From NCBI GenBank assembly GCA_029891385.1, contig CM057225.1, positions 77,339,887 to 77,403,886 on the forward strand: 64,000 nucleotides of DNA. Direction: 5' to 3'. The notes under the pieces are model-generated. The model was not told where the DNA came from and did not search any database. It saw only the letters and a list, made by a program, of their open reading frames with translations. Shown one piece after another: positions 1 to 10,949 of this stretch. The DNA comes from Erythroxylum novogranatense (Eukaryota; Streptophyta; Magnoliopsida; Malpighiales; Erythroxylaceae). Numbering within the stretch: the first letter of the stretch is position 1; every line of letters begins with the position of its first letter. Made by a program: the position numbers and the translations under genes.

Positions 1-260
1 AGTATCCTAATGGATTTAAGCATTGCTACGGGTGAAGGTTTTGTCATAGTCAACTCTTTATGCGTGGCGAAATCCTTTAACCGAAGCATTGCTTTATAGG
101 TAATTAAATTACCATCCATGTTGGTTTTCTTCGAAAACTCCTTTGCACCACGTGGGTTTTATCCTTCGTGTAACAACCAAAGTCCATACTTGGTTTTCAT
201 ACATGGAATCCATTTGATTTCATGGCACAAAGCCATATTCCGGACTCGAACTTTTGTAAC
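1..260 (-). pseudogene. Copia reverse transcriptase, N-terminal fragment (element A)
   Basis: The minus strand reads, in one frame with several stops, peptides typical of the start of a copia RT (RVT_2): MYENQVWTL, then RIKPTWCKGVFEE, and VDYDK near the edge. In the family this stretch lies just N-terminal of the palm. The catalytic YxDD region would lie to the left, outside the window. In-frame stops after the first third show it is non-functional. It follows the integrase at the spacing expected for a copia polyprotein. Confidence 0.75.
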
Positions 261-349
261 CTATTCATAGGTAGTAGCGCATCATCTCATATGAGCAATA
301 CGCCATTCTGTTCACTTACAAGAAATTCATATCTCTCAGGAACAGTGCG

Positions 350-1504
350 TATCCTACTTAACCTATGAAATTAGTGTGTAGTAGAAGGTTGAATGTTACC
401 TCATCTATATGAGTTACAGCTTTGATTGACGATTGATCTATGTTTGTTCGAGCATCTTGAACTTCTCCAAGTTCAACTTTGCTCCCACTGTCCTCTTGTA
501 AAAGAAACTCTTTCTTTAAGAAAACAGGATGCTTGGAAACAAACAACTTTTGTTCCTCAGCAAGGTAGAATTGATATTCCACGAACAAACACTTATTAGA
601 TTTTGCATCAAGCTAATCTGACTGTGTCCGCTTCACATAAGCAGGACAACCCCAAACTTTCAGATGAGAAAGATAGGGCTTTCAGTTAGTCCATATCTCC
701 ATATGGAGTAACCACAACTGCCTTTAATGGAACTCTGTTTAGCAAGTAAACAGCTGTCTTAAGCGCATATTCCTAAAACTGTGCAAAAACTATCATCAAT
801 CGCACCATGTCTAACAAGGTTCGATTTCTCCTTTCAGCCACACCATTGTGCTGCGGCGTGTAAGGTGGAGTATACTGAGATAAAATCCCATTATCTCTGA
901 GATAATCAAAAACTATTGGTCTAAGCATTTTCCACCACGATCGATCGTAATGTATTCATACTTTTACCAAGTTAGTTTTCTACTTCATTTCAATTATTTG
1001 AACTATTCAAATGCTTGATTTGTATCTCATCGAATCTGATTACCCATATCGTGAATAATCACTGATAAAAGTAATGAAGTAAAAACAACCACTTATGGCA
1101 TGGATGGACATCGGACCACATACATCCGAATGTATTAGGTCTAATATTCCATTCATTCGTTTACCCTTCAAGGATAACTTAGTCATCTTGCCTAATAAAC
1201 AAGATTCGCATGTGCCATATGATTCATAATCAAATGACCCTAAACATCCACTCTTATGGAGCTTAGCGATGCATATCTCATTTATATGGCCAAGCCGACA
1301 ATGCCATAAGTAAGTTGATTTAAAATTATCTCGATTATGTCTTTCCGCGTCATTGGCATTCATAATTGGATATGACATATCTAATATGTCAATTCTATTG
1401 CATAATGTACCAGTACCATAGAGCATTCCATTGCAACTAATATAACAACCATTGCTACGAAAAGTCCAATGGAAACCAGCTCTAATTAAACATAAAATAT
1501 ACAA
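350..1504 (-). pseudogene. Copia GAG-pre-integrase and integrase (element A), decayed
   Basis: From 1504 leftwards the translation shows an integrase zinc-finger region (WHCRLGHI, then CESCLLGKMTK; H and C ligands visible), then LIHSDVCGP with the first catalytic Asp and FISDYSRYG. After a decayed gap, about 700-900 reads TPQHNGVAERRNRTLL, which carries the catalytic Glu. The stretch 358-588 reads FVSKHPVFLKKEFLLQEDSG, typical of the copia spacer between integrase and RT. Integrase would insert element cDNA into the host genome. Frame changes near 1040 and elsewhere, and a stop inside the core, inactivate it. Confidence 0.85.
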
Positions 1505-1730
1505 TATGTTCTTTGTTTAAAACAGGTACAAAATGTCAATTATCCAATTTGAATATAAGCCCACTAGGGAGGAACAAGACATAAGTGTCTACGGTTAATG
1601 TAGCAACTCTTGCCGCATTACCTACACGAAGGTCTAGTTCTCCTTGAATGAGCTTTCTCGTCACACGAGGCCCGTGCATATCATTTCATATGTATGAGCC
1701 ACATCCGTATTAAATACCGATATGTTTGGA
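1505..1730 (-). pseudogene. Copia aspartic protease region (element A), decayed
   Basis: Between gag and integrase the minus strand reads peptides such as RKLIQGELDLRVGNAARVA and TYVLFLPSGLI, which fit the C-terminal half of copia proteases just before the GAG-pre-integrase domain. The active-site D-S/T-G motif is not clearly readable. The normal enzyme cleaves the Gag-Pol polyprotein. Position and residue pattern support the call; stops and frame loss make it a relic. Confidence 0.55.
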
Positions 1731-2545
1731 TCAGAATAGTATTAACCTCAATGACAAACATATTTGAAGAAGTAGAGGCATCGATGCCTTCTTCGCTTCA
1801 AGGACTCGAATAGATTTTACGCTTTTGCCTCCAAAGGTGCGAGTCTTGTCACAATGAAAGCAAAATCCTTTTAGGGCGTTTCTTTGGTTTTTCCTTGATG
1901 GCACTTCCCTTTGGTTTCTTGGCCTTTTCTTCTTTGAACTAAAAAGAAGCATCCACCATTAGCACTTGCTTGCTATCCTTCTTGATAGCTCGCTTTCACT
2001 GTCTTGAGCGATTGATCACCGAGAATTGTTGTGGATATTTGGTTTATCCGATAGTTTATCACAAACCGTGAATAACCATCGACAATCCAACTAGAATTAA
2101 CTCTCTACTAACTCATAATCCATTACAAATCCTAAGGCGGCCAATCTCTCAATATAGCCATTCATCTTGAGGCATCTTGCACTGAGATATCCTGGAGCCA
2201 TCTTTAATGGTGAAGAGAAGCCTTGAGGTCTCGAACCTTTCGCATCGAGCTTACTCATCAAACAGCTCCCTAAGATAAAATACTATAGAGTGAGCATCCA
2301 TGGACTCGTGCTGCTCCTGCAGCTCTAGTGACATCGAGGCAAGCATAAAGCAAGTATCCATATCACTGTCCTTTAGATGCTTACAATATGCTTTCTGATC
2401 CTTATCAGAAGCATCGACAGCAGGTGCATCTGGAAGTGGAACATCTAGGACGTATCCCAGTTCCTCATATCTGAGAACAATTCTCAGATTCCTTAGCCAA
2501 TCAAGAAAATTTGGTCCAGAAAGGAGAGCAAAAATTCACACTGAA
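1731..2545 (-). pseudogene. Copia gag (element A), decayed
   Basis: Minus-strand translation from about 2545 gives LSGPNFLDWLRNLRIVLRYE and later SLELQEQHESMDAHSIVFYL, matching the UBN2-type gag of plant copia elements. Near 1870-1850 lies a remnant of the zinc knuckle (KGFCFHCDK) whose downstream His and Cys are lost. A stop follows the LRELFDE segment near 2250. Gag forms the virus-like particle and binds element RNA. The true start codon is uncertain; the reading frame is detectable from about 2545. Confidence 0.75.
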
Positions 2546-2729
2546 AGACTTCTTTAATCAACCTAGCGCGATAGATAAGGAATGATAGAATAGAAATGCC
2601 TGCATGATCATAAGGACTTGCATGATATGCATATGGCTCCCACTAGTTTCCTAGAATCCATAACCCTCTTTACGAATCCAGAGAAACAAAGTGACATAAT
2701 GTCCTAGTGGGTCGATATCCGACATTGCT

Positions 2730-3126
2730 AAGAGTGACCTTGGGTTTACCCAACAAGCCACAACTTAGGTCAATCGGTAGGTATCGGTCATACCAATTGT
2801 ATCATCGATAACCGACATTAAGAATGACCTTGGGTTTACCCAACAAGCCACCTTATGTCTCGGGAGGTATCGATATACCAATTACATCTTAGACACAACT
2901 ATCGATCGGTCTTATCAACTTGTTGATGTATGCACTTACATTGGGTATCAACTCTTTGATGCGCATACATCGATGTATGCTACCCAATTTAGCCTCTGTC
3001 ACGTTGACCTTGAGGTTAGCTCAACAAATCAACGCTTCTAGGAAAACCGACCCATTAATCCGAAAATCTCATTTTCATGGTTCGAACATATCTGTATAGA
3101 GTGAGCTTGAGGTTAGCTCAACAACC
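2730..3126. repeat. Spaced leader repeat, four degenerate copies
   Basis: A roughly 30 bp motif of the form GTGACCTTGGGTTTACCCAA (plus AGCCA) occurs at about 2735 and 2825. Diverged versions with TTGAGGTTAGCTCAACAA occur at about 3003 and 3103. Each has a short inverted repeat (TTGGGTTTACCCAA; TTGAGGTTAGCTCAA), so each may fold as a hairpin in the leader RNA. Both stem types keep pairing although the bases differ. Confidence 0.6.
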
Positions 3127-3325
3127 CAACCTATAAAACTCTGGTTCTTACCATATTAATGGAAGGCGTTAGTTTTCATATCCGGGGAGGATTTGGGTCT
3201 CATCTACTTCTTCTCCAAGCAGTAGGATTATAGTCACCATGACTATATGATATGATTTAGGGCATTTCATCAATCACATTGAGTCTATACCTAAAATCAT
3301 CCATCATCCCACCTATGCATGCCAC

Positions 3326-3634
3326 AAGTCGACTTTCATCAAATGCAAGTCGACTTATGCTTCTGCCCACACACAAGTCGACTTGTATGACATAAGTCGA
3401 CTTATGTCATCTGCCCACACACAAGTCGACTTGTATGACACAAGTCGACTTATGTCATCTGCCCATGAACAAGTCGACTTACAAGGTACTACAAGTCGAC
3501 TTGTACTGAGATCATGAACAAGTCGACTTATTCTGAAAACAAGTCGACTTATCCAGAAAACAAGTCGACTTATCCAGAAAACAAGTCGACTTATTCAGCA
3601 AACAAGTCGACTTATGTCCCATATAAGTCGACTT
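3326..3634. repeat. Array of 14 palindromes AAGTCGACTT (element A leader)
   Basis: Fourteen exact copies of the 10-bp palindrome AAGTCGACTT start at 3326, 3347, 3375, 3394, 3423, 3442, 3471, 3493, 3520, 3541, 3562, 3583, 3604 and 3625. Spacing is irregular, about 19-29 bp. The core is GTCGAC with one CpG. Spacers are not conserved, so this is not a simple tandem repeat. The same motif recurs in this family's LTR and in unrelated elements elsewhere in the window. Confidence 0.95.
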
Positions 3635-4743
3635 ATCCAGGAGATTGCTATTATATCTAATCGGCTAATTCCTCAATCCATGCAATTCCAATTCACAATA
3701 CCATTATACCTAGGGTAATATCTGTAAGTTGATGTATCAATGAACAATTCATTGAACCATGAAAACCTTATATGGTCAAACCATATGAAAAGCTTGAAAT
3801 GAGTCAAAACTCATTAATTTCCAAATAATTTAGGAACACCCTAATTATCAACCTAAGCATCTCTAGCTAGCACATACATTATCAAATTTACTTCAGCACA
3901 TGCCATAAAAAATATGACGGTCAAAACAAACAAGATAATGCAACATGCTAACGAGACGCTATTGTGATCAATTAGGCATCCGAAAATTCTAGGATAAACA
4001 ACTTCAAGCAATTCAGTTTGGCAATCATACTACATCAAGATAACACATTTTTAATCACATTAAAAATGGTGCAAGGCATTGGAACTGAAAAAACACACTC
4101 AATCAAGCCAAGCAAAACAGTCCCAACAATTTTCACAAAACTGTCCAGTTCTGTACATTGCTCGAAATGATCAATGAAACAATTTCAATAAATCATGAGA
4201 AAATTATATAGGTTACTACATGTTCAGAACATGCTACATGAATGTTTTCAGGATTTTAGGCCATCAAAAACTTAGTCAACCTAAATAACAAAACCGATTC
4301 AAAATCTGTGTTTATCAGCACAGCAATTCCCAACAGCATAGAATAAATTCGTGAATAAATATCCAATCACTTTGAAATCCAATTTCCATGCTCACAGACA
4401 TTTACCAACATCTTAGAGACATGTAGGTGAAGGAAAATCCGAAAAACAATTTTTCTAGAATTTATTCTCGATTTTATACTCATGCCTGTTCCATAATCGT
4501 TTCACAAAACAGAATCTGTAACCTTAGGGAATTAATTAGCAAAACTATATCAAATCAAATCGATAAATTCTCAAAATTCATAGACATATTCTCTAACATG
4601 TTATGAACAATTCTGGGCAGAAAAATTTCGAAAATCATATCACAATATAAATTCAAAATCTGAACAGATAGCATGCATCAACAGCAAATTCCATTAGGGT
4701 TTCTGATCTCGCTTAGGTTATAGCTTCATACGGGATACCAGAC

Positions 4744-4755
4744 GCTCTGATGCCA
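4744..4755 (-). other. Primer binding site of element A (initiator tRNA-Met type)
   Basis: The minus strand reads TGGCATCAGAGC directly inside the LTR end, one base from TGGTATCAGAGC, the usual complement of plant initiator tRNA-Met in copia elements. It fixes the inner end of the LTR at 4757. Confidence 0.8.
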
Positions 4756-5234
4756 CTGTAGGAAAATCCCGGGAGGTACATCACATGTACCGGCAGCGGA
4801 AAACAAAAATTTTTGTTCCCAGGACTTTCCCGAATCCCAGGATCCAGGTATCCGTATGAAGACATCAACCTAAATAGCCAAAAGAGACTATCTCTAAAGG
4901 TGATCCACGCAGAGATCAGAAAATCTAACTGAGTCAAACCCCTTTGACCCGGGAATAGCTAGAACAGATTAAAGCCTGCTAGAGCCTACCTCTGTTCTGG
5001 AGAGCTTCAGAAAAACGTTGAACCCTTGTGCTTGGAGAAGAGAAGAATCGATGATGGCTTAAGAGAAAACAAGGAATCAAAACTCTTTTCACCTTTTGCA
5101 TAACACTTAAGCATTTTCTCTTGTTCCCATTTGAAAACCGTCGGCCATCATCCATCATCTATCCCTTTTCTATGTCTTTTAACACTTAAAAGACATGTAG
5201 AAAACTTATGGTGGAAACTTGTCCACGTTTTCCT

Positions 5235-5236
<2 letters not shown>

Positions 5237-5270
<34 letters not shown>
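5237..5270. repeat. (TA)n microsatellite
   Basis: An uninterrupted run of TA dinucleotides inside LTR A; a second short TA run is at about 5324-5339. Confidence 0.95.
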
Positions 5271-5275
<5 letters not shown>

Positions 5276-6611
5276 TAAACTTAAAGATAAAGCTTCCTCT
5301 CTTCCTCCTCCCACGTGTCACACATATATATATATATATTAATTAATTAATTACTTAATTAATTAACATATATATAATTACTAAGAGGTCCATCAAGCTG
5401 GGGTTGGTCTCACTACCTCACAAGGCCCCGATCTTTGAAACAACTCAGGAAACCTTTCTTAGCAATATTGATGTCGCGATCTCATCGGGACATATCCCAA
5501 TCCATTGGGATCCATTTAATCCATTGCTCTCCATAATTGGAACTCGTCTAATACTATTTTGCTGATTCTCTAAACACTCTTATCGTGTGACCCTTTAGGC
5601 TCCGGTTATGTTGGCCACTTAGATTAACAATTAATCGAGCAAGTCATGGCGGTATCTAGCAACACATCATGACCCCAATTGACCGGAAAGTAATCGGTTT
5701 GATGTATTCATCACGAACCGATCACGAACCCTTCCATGACAATTACTGCAATTCGTCCTTTCACCATCCTATACCCCACTTGGTTATGAGTATGGTCAAA
5801 GTGTCAACTCTCACTAGACCGAGTCTAGCCCAGTGATATCGGTTCTTGTCACGGGACTCATTACTCTATATGTCAATGAAGACACTCTTCATGACATACA
5901 TCTTGGCCACCCTTAGTAATGATCCCGACAAGAGGCCATGGGTATCTCTTACGCTAATCCGAAGTGGTGAATCCTTTATTGGCTACTCAATTATCTTGAA
6001 TACCTCAAGTCGTACCCAAGCACCACCCTATGAGTTACCTCGGAAGGCAACAAGGAATGGAGTCAAAGCACGGATCGGATATCAAGATATCCTTGAGTAC
6101 CTCAAGTCTAAGGATACTTGCACCATTGCTATGATGAGATTATCACCGACACTTAGATAAGATATCCATGTGATGATCTCATGGCGGGTCATCCAATGAA
6201 CTTACTACCGCTAGTAAGCATCCACATGTCAATTCTAAATATCTCATATTTACAGCTTCGAGATCCTTTGCTTGATCCAATCATGGAATATGGCATGTGC
6301 TAGTCTATCTGGATTAATGATGTCGGTCTCATTAATCCTATGACTAGGGAGAATTACGATCTTGACATAATTGCACATGATAGGAATCTCGGGGTATGAA
6401 CACATCATAATTTCCTTCATGCTATGTCATATATCATGGACTTCATTAATTCGATTAAAGATTCAATCAATTCATAAACAATGTTTATGAATATCAAATT
6501 AATGAATAATGCCTTTTCTTTATTTATTCATAAAGTGCACACACGACTTTGAATAAAAGCAGCTAAAGGGATTGCCTTTAGGGCACAAATAAACATCTGG
6601 AGACCTTGAAC

Positions 6612-6692
6612 AAGTCGACTTATCGAATGAACAAGTCGACTTATCGATACCGAACATGTGTAAGTCGACTTACACATAGTACAAGTCGACTT
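6612..6692. repeat. Four AAGTCGACTT palindromes at the outer end of LTR A
   Basis: Exact copies start at 6612, 6633, 6662 and 6683. They fall within the first 100 bp of the LTR in element sense, so they would be upstream of transcription. This motif also fills the leader of the same element. Confidence 0.9.
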
Positions 6693-6823
6693 ATCACTTA
6701 CAACTAGGTCATCCCAAAAAGATCCCAGCTGACCCACCTCTGCGCCATAGCCTCTCTTGCCGACGATCCACAAGGCAGAGAAGACTCTAACAATCTGGAG
6801 CTAGGAAACCTACTATCGCTGTC

Positions 6824-6863
6824 CTGAAAAATATAATGCAATGTTGGGTGAGTTTGCAAACTC
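6824..6863 (-). promoter_or_regulatory. Hairpin plus T-tract/AG module (B left LTR)
   Basis: GAGTTTGCAAACTC (6850-6863) is a perfect 14-bp palindrome. In element sense it is followed by ACCC and, about 20 nt on, TATTTTTCAG ending at 6824, which resembles a 3' splice site. Similar modules occur in several other LTRs here. Function is inferred, not shown. Confidence 0.5.
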
Positions 6864-7033
6864 AGCGAGAAACCATCATCGATGGTCCACCCAACTCATG
6901 CATTCATAAATCATATATACATAATCACACAATAGCATTTACAGAAATATCACATGCAATTTCATTTTTCACATTTCGCAGTAAATCATATACATATGCA
7001 ATACGCATGTGACACTTCCATTTTCTTTTCGTT

Positions 7034-7209
7034 GTTGTGACCGTGCGCTTGAAAATGTCCCAAGGATGGGCACATTGCGTTGAGCCTGAGGCTCTGATAA
7101 ACGTTGGGCGTGATATGCCCTGATACATTGAGCTAGTGGCTCTGTAAACATTAGACCAGAGGTCCTGTGCGTTGAGCTTAAAGCTCTGAGGCATTGCTCC
7201 GGTCACAAC
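7034..7209 (-). other. Multi-hairpin block closed by a 10-bp stem (B left LTR)
   Basis: The block starts with GTTGTGACCG (7034-7043) and ends with its exact complement CGGTCACAAC (7200-7209). Inside are hairpins at 7056-7074 (CCC/GGG core), 7082-7094 (GAGCC/GGCTC), 7106-7120 (GGGC/GCCC), 7130-7142 (GAGC/GCTC), 7154-7164 (GACC/GGTC) and 7174-7186 (GAGCT/AGCTC), most followed by CTG. The layout resembles a multibranched RNA. The same block is in B's other LTR and, in a diverged form, in LTR N. Confidence 0.7.
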
Positions 7210-7764
7210 TGCCTTTATCTGATCAAACTTTTATGCATGAGATGCACATGTTCCAATTGCCTATTACACATGCCAATGTACATACAATTTCACACGTATA
7301 GCACTTCAATTACAAATTACCGATCCTTCGGACACCTTTGGTCCGAACCCAAATTCAATTAAACACGTACCCCTCCATTCTTCCACATGGCATAAACACG
7401 TAATTAAACACACAAATATTGAGGAACCAACTAGGTTACTCACCTGTAACTTCCGACCTAATGCCGGGAAGTCTCAGCTACGTCGGAGGATCGACGCTCC
7501 ACTGGTACCTCTATACAATCAAAACACATAGATATTACTAATTATCCAAATTTCCAATGTCAATTATGCACATGAAGCTAATTAATTGCGTACCATACAT
7601 GTTTATGACATTCTGACACACTTCTGAAATTTCCCGATCTCAAATTCTAAATCCCGAATTCATAATCTCTAAATTGAATTTAATCCATAACCAATTCAAT
7701 CCACCAATTCCTAAATCCCCCAATTCAAAAACCTCAAAGAAATCAATTTCAGGAATTTGGGCTC

Positions 7765-7985
7765 CCTCGCCGTGGCGAGCCAGACCTTCCTAGTCGCGGC
7801 ATACGCGTCGCATGCGTCGCGACGAAACCTTCTTCTGCTCATCGCGGCGCGCCTTCCGCTCTCGTCGCGACGTGCGAGGCCAAACCACTCGTCGCGGCGT
7901 GTGATAAATTGTTCGTCGCGGCGTGTAAAAGCTGTCTTGCTCGCCGCGGCGTGTTCTTCGCGCACGTCGCGGCGTGCAATCGCAG
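7765..7985. repeat. CG-rich array of TCGCGACG/GTCGCGGCG motifs (B left LTR)
   Basis: A 220-bp island in AT-rich DNA holds about ten copies of motifs related to GTCGCGGCG or TCGCGACG (for example near 7818, 7865, 7892, 7915 and 7965) with unrelated spacers. It is extremely CpG-dense. In the other LTR (15040-15260) most copies are changed to forms with CATG. Confidence 0.85.
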
Positions 7986-9112
7986 CAACGCCAAAAACCT
8001 AGATTTTTTTCCAGATTTCCGACTCTGCAACCTTTCCAATCTGATTTCTTCCTTCTCAAAACACTCCAAAACAACTCAATATACATCAAATAACTACTTC
8101 CTAAACTCAATTCCATCAAACAACCATTATCCCCAAATTATCAACACTAAATCAAGCAAAAAAAAAACCATCATCTGAAACCCTAACATTCCAATTCTTC
8201 AAATAATCAAACTAATCATCAATCTAACTCAATAACTTAATAAATCTAACTATCTAAGGCCAGAAAGAAACAACTTACTTGATTAAAGTCTCAAATCTTC
8301 AAGGATCACACTAACCCAAGCTCATCGACACCCACGGCAACCATCCAAAACCAAACCCAATAATAACTCTTCCAACACCAAGCCAAAGGATAGATTCAAG
8401 GCAAAGGAAAGGAACAAATGGCAAGAAGGAATCAATAAGAAATCAAAGGAAGAGATCACGATGAAGGAAGGAGATATTTCTTTTTTCAAAAACAAAGCAT
8501 CGTGGAAACAAAGAATTCAAAGGGTTAGGGTTATAAACTAAAGGAAAAATAAGGCTTGTTTGGCAATTTTAATTGCCACAAGTCCAGACCAGCAACCGAA
8601 ATCCGAATTTCTGATTCTAATTTCTCCCGAATTCTAATGGTTCAAAACCCTAATTCCTTAAGTCAAAATTCTAATCCTCCATTACCATCGGACAATCAAA
8701 TTCGGAACCGAAAATCAAATTAGTCAGTCATTAGGTCAATTTTTCGATCCGGACCTATTGCTCCGAAAATTCCAGAAAAATTTCGATAAATCCTCAAAAA
8801 TAGAAATCTCATGATCGTATACTCCAATTTCATAATTCAATTTCCTAAATCTCTTTTCTAACTCAAATTCGATTCTCGAACCTAATTTGACCTAATTATC
8901 TCCAATTAAATTTCTCACAGCTCAATTGCCCTAATCGTCTCCAAATCCAATTTATCCAAATCAAACCGGGAATATGTCATACATGTATGTACGTATGTAG
9001 GCCAGTGCAATAATTACCAAATTACCAAATTATACATAACTAAATAATGTATGAGCATGCCAAATATGAATGCAATCTACTGTACCCATCTCATCGATGA
9101 CGGGATGTTACA

Positions 9113-9127
9113 ATTCTCCCCTCCTAA
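9113..9127 (-). other. Polypurine tract of element B
   Basis: On the minus strand TTAGGAGGGGAGAAT lies directly before the LTR start TGTAACATC, as expected for the plus-strand primer of a gypsy element. Confidence 0.85.
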
Positions 9128-9446
9128 TAAAAATTTTGTCCCGAAATTTTTTACCTGACTGGTCGAACAGATGAGGATACTGCCTCCTCATGTTCTCCTC
9201 AGTCTCCCAAGTAGCCTCCTCAGTCGAATGGTTCTTCCAAAGGACTTTCACTAATGGAATAACCCTGGACCTCAACTGCTTGACCCGCGACCCTACAATC
9301 TGAACTGGCTCCTCCACATAACTCAAATTATTGGCTACCTCAATCTCCTGACCCGGAATCACATGTGTCGGGTCAAACCTATACCGCCTGAGCATACTCA
9401 CGTGGAACACATCGTGCAACTGCGACATCTCACTCGACAAAGCTAG
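9118..9446 (-). pseudogene. Gypsy integrase C-terminus with chromodomain-like tail (element B)
   Basis: The translation reads QLHDVFHVSMLRRYRFDPTH, then PVQIVGSRVKQLRSRVIPL and VKVLWKNHSTEEATWETEEN, ending near the polypurine tract. The last segment fits the chromodomain-like module at the integrase C-terminus of plant chromoviruses, thought to steer integration to certain chromatin. It is separated from the rest of integrase by a TGA at 9447-9449, consistent with CGA to TGA. Otherwise the frame is continuous. Confidence 0.85.
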
Positions 9447-10949
9447 TCAATAGGCCAAAGGTCCTATCCTCTCAAGTATCTCATAGGGACCAATGTACTT
9501 AGGGCTCAACTTGCCCTTCTGACCAAATCTCAGAACGCCTCTCCACGGAGACACTCGGAGGAACACTCTATCACCCACATTATACTCCATCTCTCTCCGA
9601 TGCTGATCCACATAGCTCTTCTGTCTATCCTGAACCGCCTTGATGCGACTCCGAATTAGCTTTATCTTATCCACCGTATCCTGGATCAGCTCGGGACCCT
9701 CAAGCATCCTCATACCGCTACACTGACACCCATACAATGCCTCATACGGAGCCATCCCAATACTACTTTGATACTGATTATTGTAAGCAAACTCGATCAG
9801 AGCTAAATACTGATCCCATGCTCCTCTGAACTCTAATACACATGCCCGCAACATATCCTCGACTGTCTTAATTGTCCTCTCACTCTGCCCATCAATCTGA
9901 GGATGAAATGTTGTACTGAAACTCAATCGAGTACCTATAGCAGACTGCAAACTCTTCCAAAACCTCGAAGTAAACCTGGGATCCCTGTCTGAGACTATAG
10001 ACACTGGAACCCCATGCAGTCTCACTATCTCTGACACATACTTCTGGGTCAACTGATCCAAAGTACTACTCTCCCTTACTAGCAAAAAGTGAGCCAATTT
10101 AGTCAACCGGTCCACTATGAACCAGATCGCATCATGCTGCCTCAGCGTCCTAGGCAATCCCATCACAAAGTCCATAATGATTCGCTCCCATTTCCACTCC
10201 GGAATGGGCAACGAATGCAACTTCCCAACTGGAGCCTGGTGCTCCGCCTTAACCTGCTGGCATGTCAAACATCGAGAAACAAACTCCGCAACCTGCCTCT
10301 TCATGCCAGGCCACCAGAAATGCTGCTTCAGAGTGTTATACATCTTGGTTGTACCAGGATACATAGCATAGGCAGCCAAATGCGCTTCCTCCAAAATCTC
10401 ACGCCTCAAATCATCCACATCAGGCACACACAACCTCTGTCCCATACGCAAAGTCCCATCTCTCAGCTCAAAACCAGAATCTGAACCAGCCTGCACTCGC
10501 TCAATCAATCTCACCAAAATCGGATCCTGATCCTGAACTCGCCTGATCCTGTCATGAAGCATCGGCCTAACTCTCAAAGTGGCCATCAAAGCTCCATCCT
10601 GCTCCAAATCTAACTGCACATTCAGAGCTCTCAACTGCACTAAACACGGCAACCTCGAGACCTGAACCTGAGCTACACTGACATGAGACCTCCTACTCAA
10701 TGCATCAACCACCACATTGGCCTTCCCAGGGTGATACTCAATGGTGCAATCATAATCCTTCAACAGCTCAATCCATCTCCTCTGTCTGATATTCAACTCC
10801 CTCTGACTCAGCAAATATCTCAGACTCTTATGATCAGTGAAGATCTGGAACGTCTCACCATACAAGTAATGTCTCCAGATCTTCAAAGCAAACACCACTG
10901 CAGCCAACTCCAAATCATGCACCGGATAATTAACCTCATGAGACTTCAA
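9447..10949 (-). pseudogene. Gypsy RNase H (C-terminal part) and integrase (element B)
   Basis: About 500 codons. It opens with the RNase H end ([20 protein letters not shown], then [10 protein letters not shown] and DALSRR). The integrase zinc-binding region follows ([18 protein letters not shown], then CLTCQQVK); the second His of the HHCC motif is replaced by Tyr (MYPG), a C-to-T type change. The core shows [25 protein letters not shown] and [14 protein letters not shown], giving D, D and E catalytic residues. It ends in the [14 protein letters not shown] region. A TAG at 10950-10952 separates it from RT. Confidence 0.92.

Larger units (their letters stand above)
2546..4743 (-). other. Long untranslated leader of copia element A
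   Basis: About 2.2 kb between the primer binding site and gag has no open frame of note. It contains four spaced copies of a short motif (2730-3126) and a dense array of the palindrome AAGTCGACTT (3326-3634). The remainder (3640-4740) is AT-rich with no other structure that I can see. Confidence 0.6.
1..6702 (-). mobile_element. Element A: decayed Ty1/copia retrotransposon, 3' part cut by window edge
   Basis: Read on the minus strand the order is LTR (6702-4757), primer binding site, a leader of about 2.2 kb, gag, protease, integrase and the start of reverse transcriptase, which runs off the left edge. Integrase before RT is the copia order. The coding part has many stops and frame changes, so this copy cannot encode its proteins. 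It sits inside the left LTR of gypsy element B: the base after its LTR (6703) starts exact homology to B's right LTR near 13990. Its 3' LTR and the left target-site duplication lie outside the window. Confidence 0.85.
4757..6702 (-). repeat. 5' LTR of copia element A
   Basis: On the plus strand the LTR opens with TGTAGGAAAATCC and closes with CTTACA, giving TGTA/TACA termini. Its opening about 140 bp recurs at 63857-64000. The outer end is placed at 6702 because homology to B's other LTR begins at 6703. A shorter LTR ending at 6595 (AAACA) is possible but would leave the 6612-6692 array unassigned. It contains an AT microsatellite and a four-copy palindrome array; no reading frame looks real. 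Confidence 0.75.
6703..9112 (-). repeat. 3' LTR of element B (outer ~230 bp separated by insertion of A)
   Basis: It aligns over its length with the other LTR from about 13990 to 16384 and ends at GATGTTACA (9112). The part matching 13749-13989 is missing because A is inserted there; it should lie left of the window. In element sense, after the TGTAACATC start, it holds a CG-rich motif array (7765-7985), a multi-hairpin block (7034-7209) and a short hairpin followed by an AG (6850-6863). It contains no credible gene. Confidence 0.9.

Noticed and set aside
3326..3634. CRISPR-like array of short repeats and spacers
   Set aside because: The repeats are 10-bp palindromes with irregular short spacers in a plant retrotransposon leader; no cas genes and no direct repeats of CRISPR length.
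5131..5346. 71-codon plus-strand frame with Tyr-Ile repeats
   Set aside because: It reads through a TA microsatellite inside LTR A; no domain or coding pattern.
7034..7209. Tandem tRNA genes or a tRNA-like structure
   Set aside because: No anticodon arm, T-loop consensus or CCA-compatible acceptor; the hairpins are too many and too short.
7757..8178. Overlapping frames rich in Arg and Ser on both strands
   Set aside because: They result from the CpG-rich motif array, where stops are rare; no start context or homology.
10089..10484. 131-codon plus-strand frame opposite integrase of B, and similar plus frames at 12217-12779
   Set aside because: They are antisense shadows of the gypsy polyprotein, whose minus-strand reading shows clear catalytic motifs.
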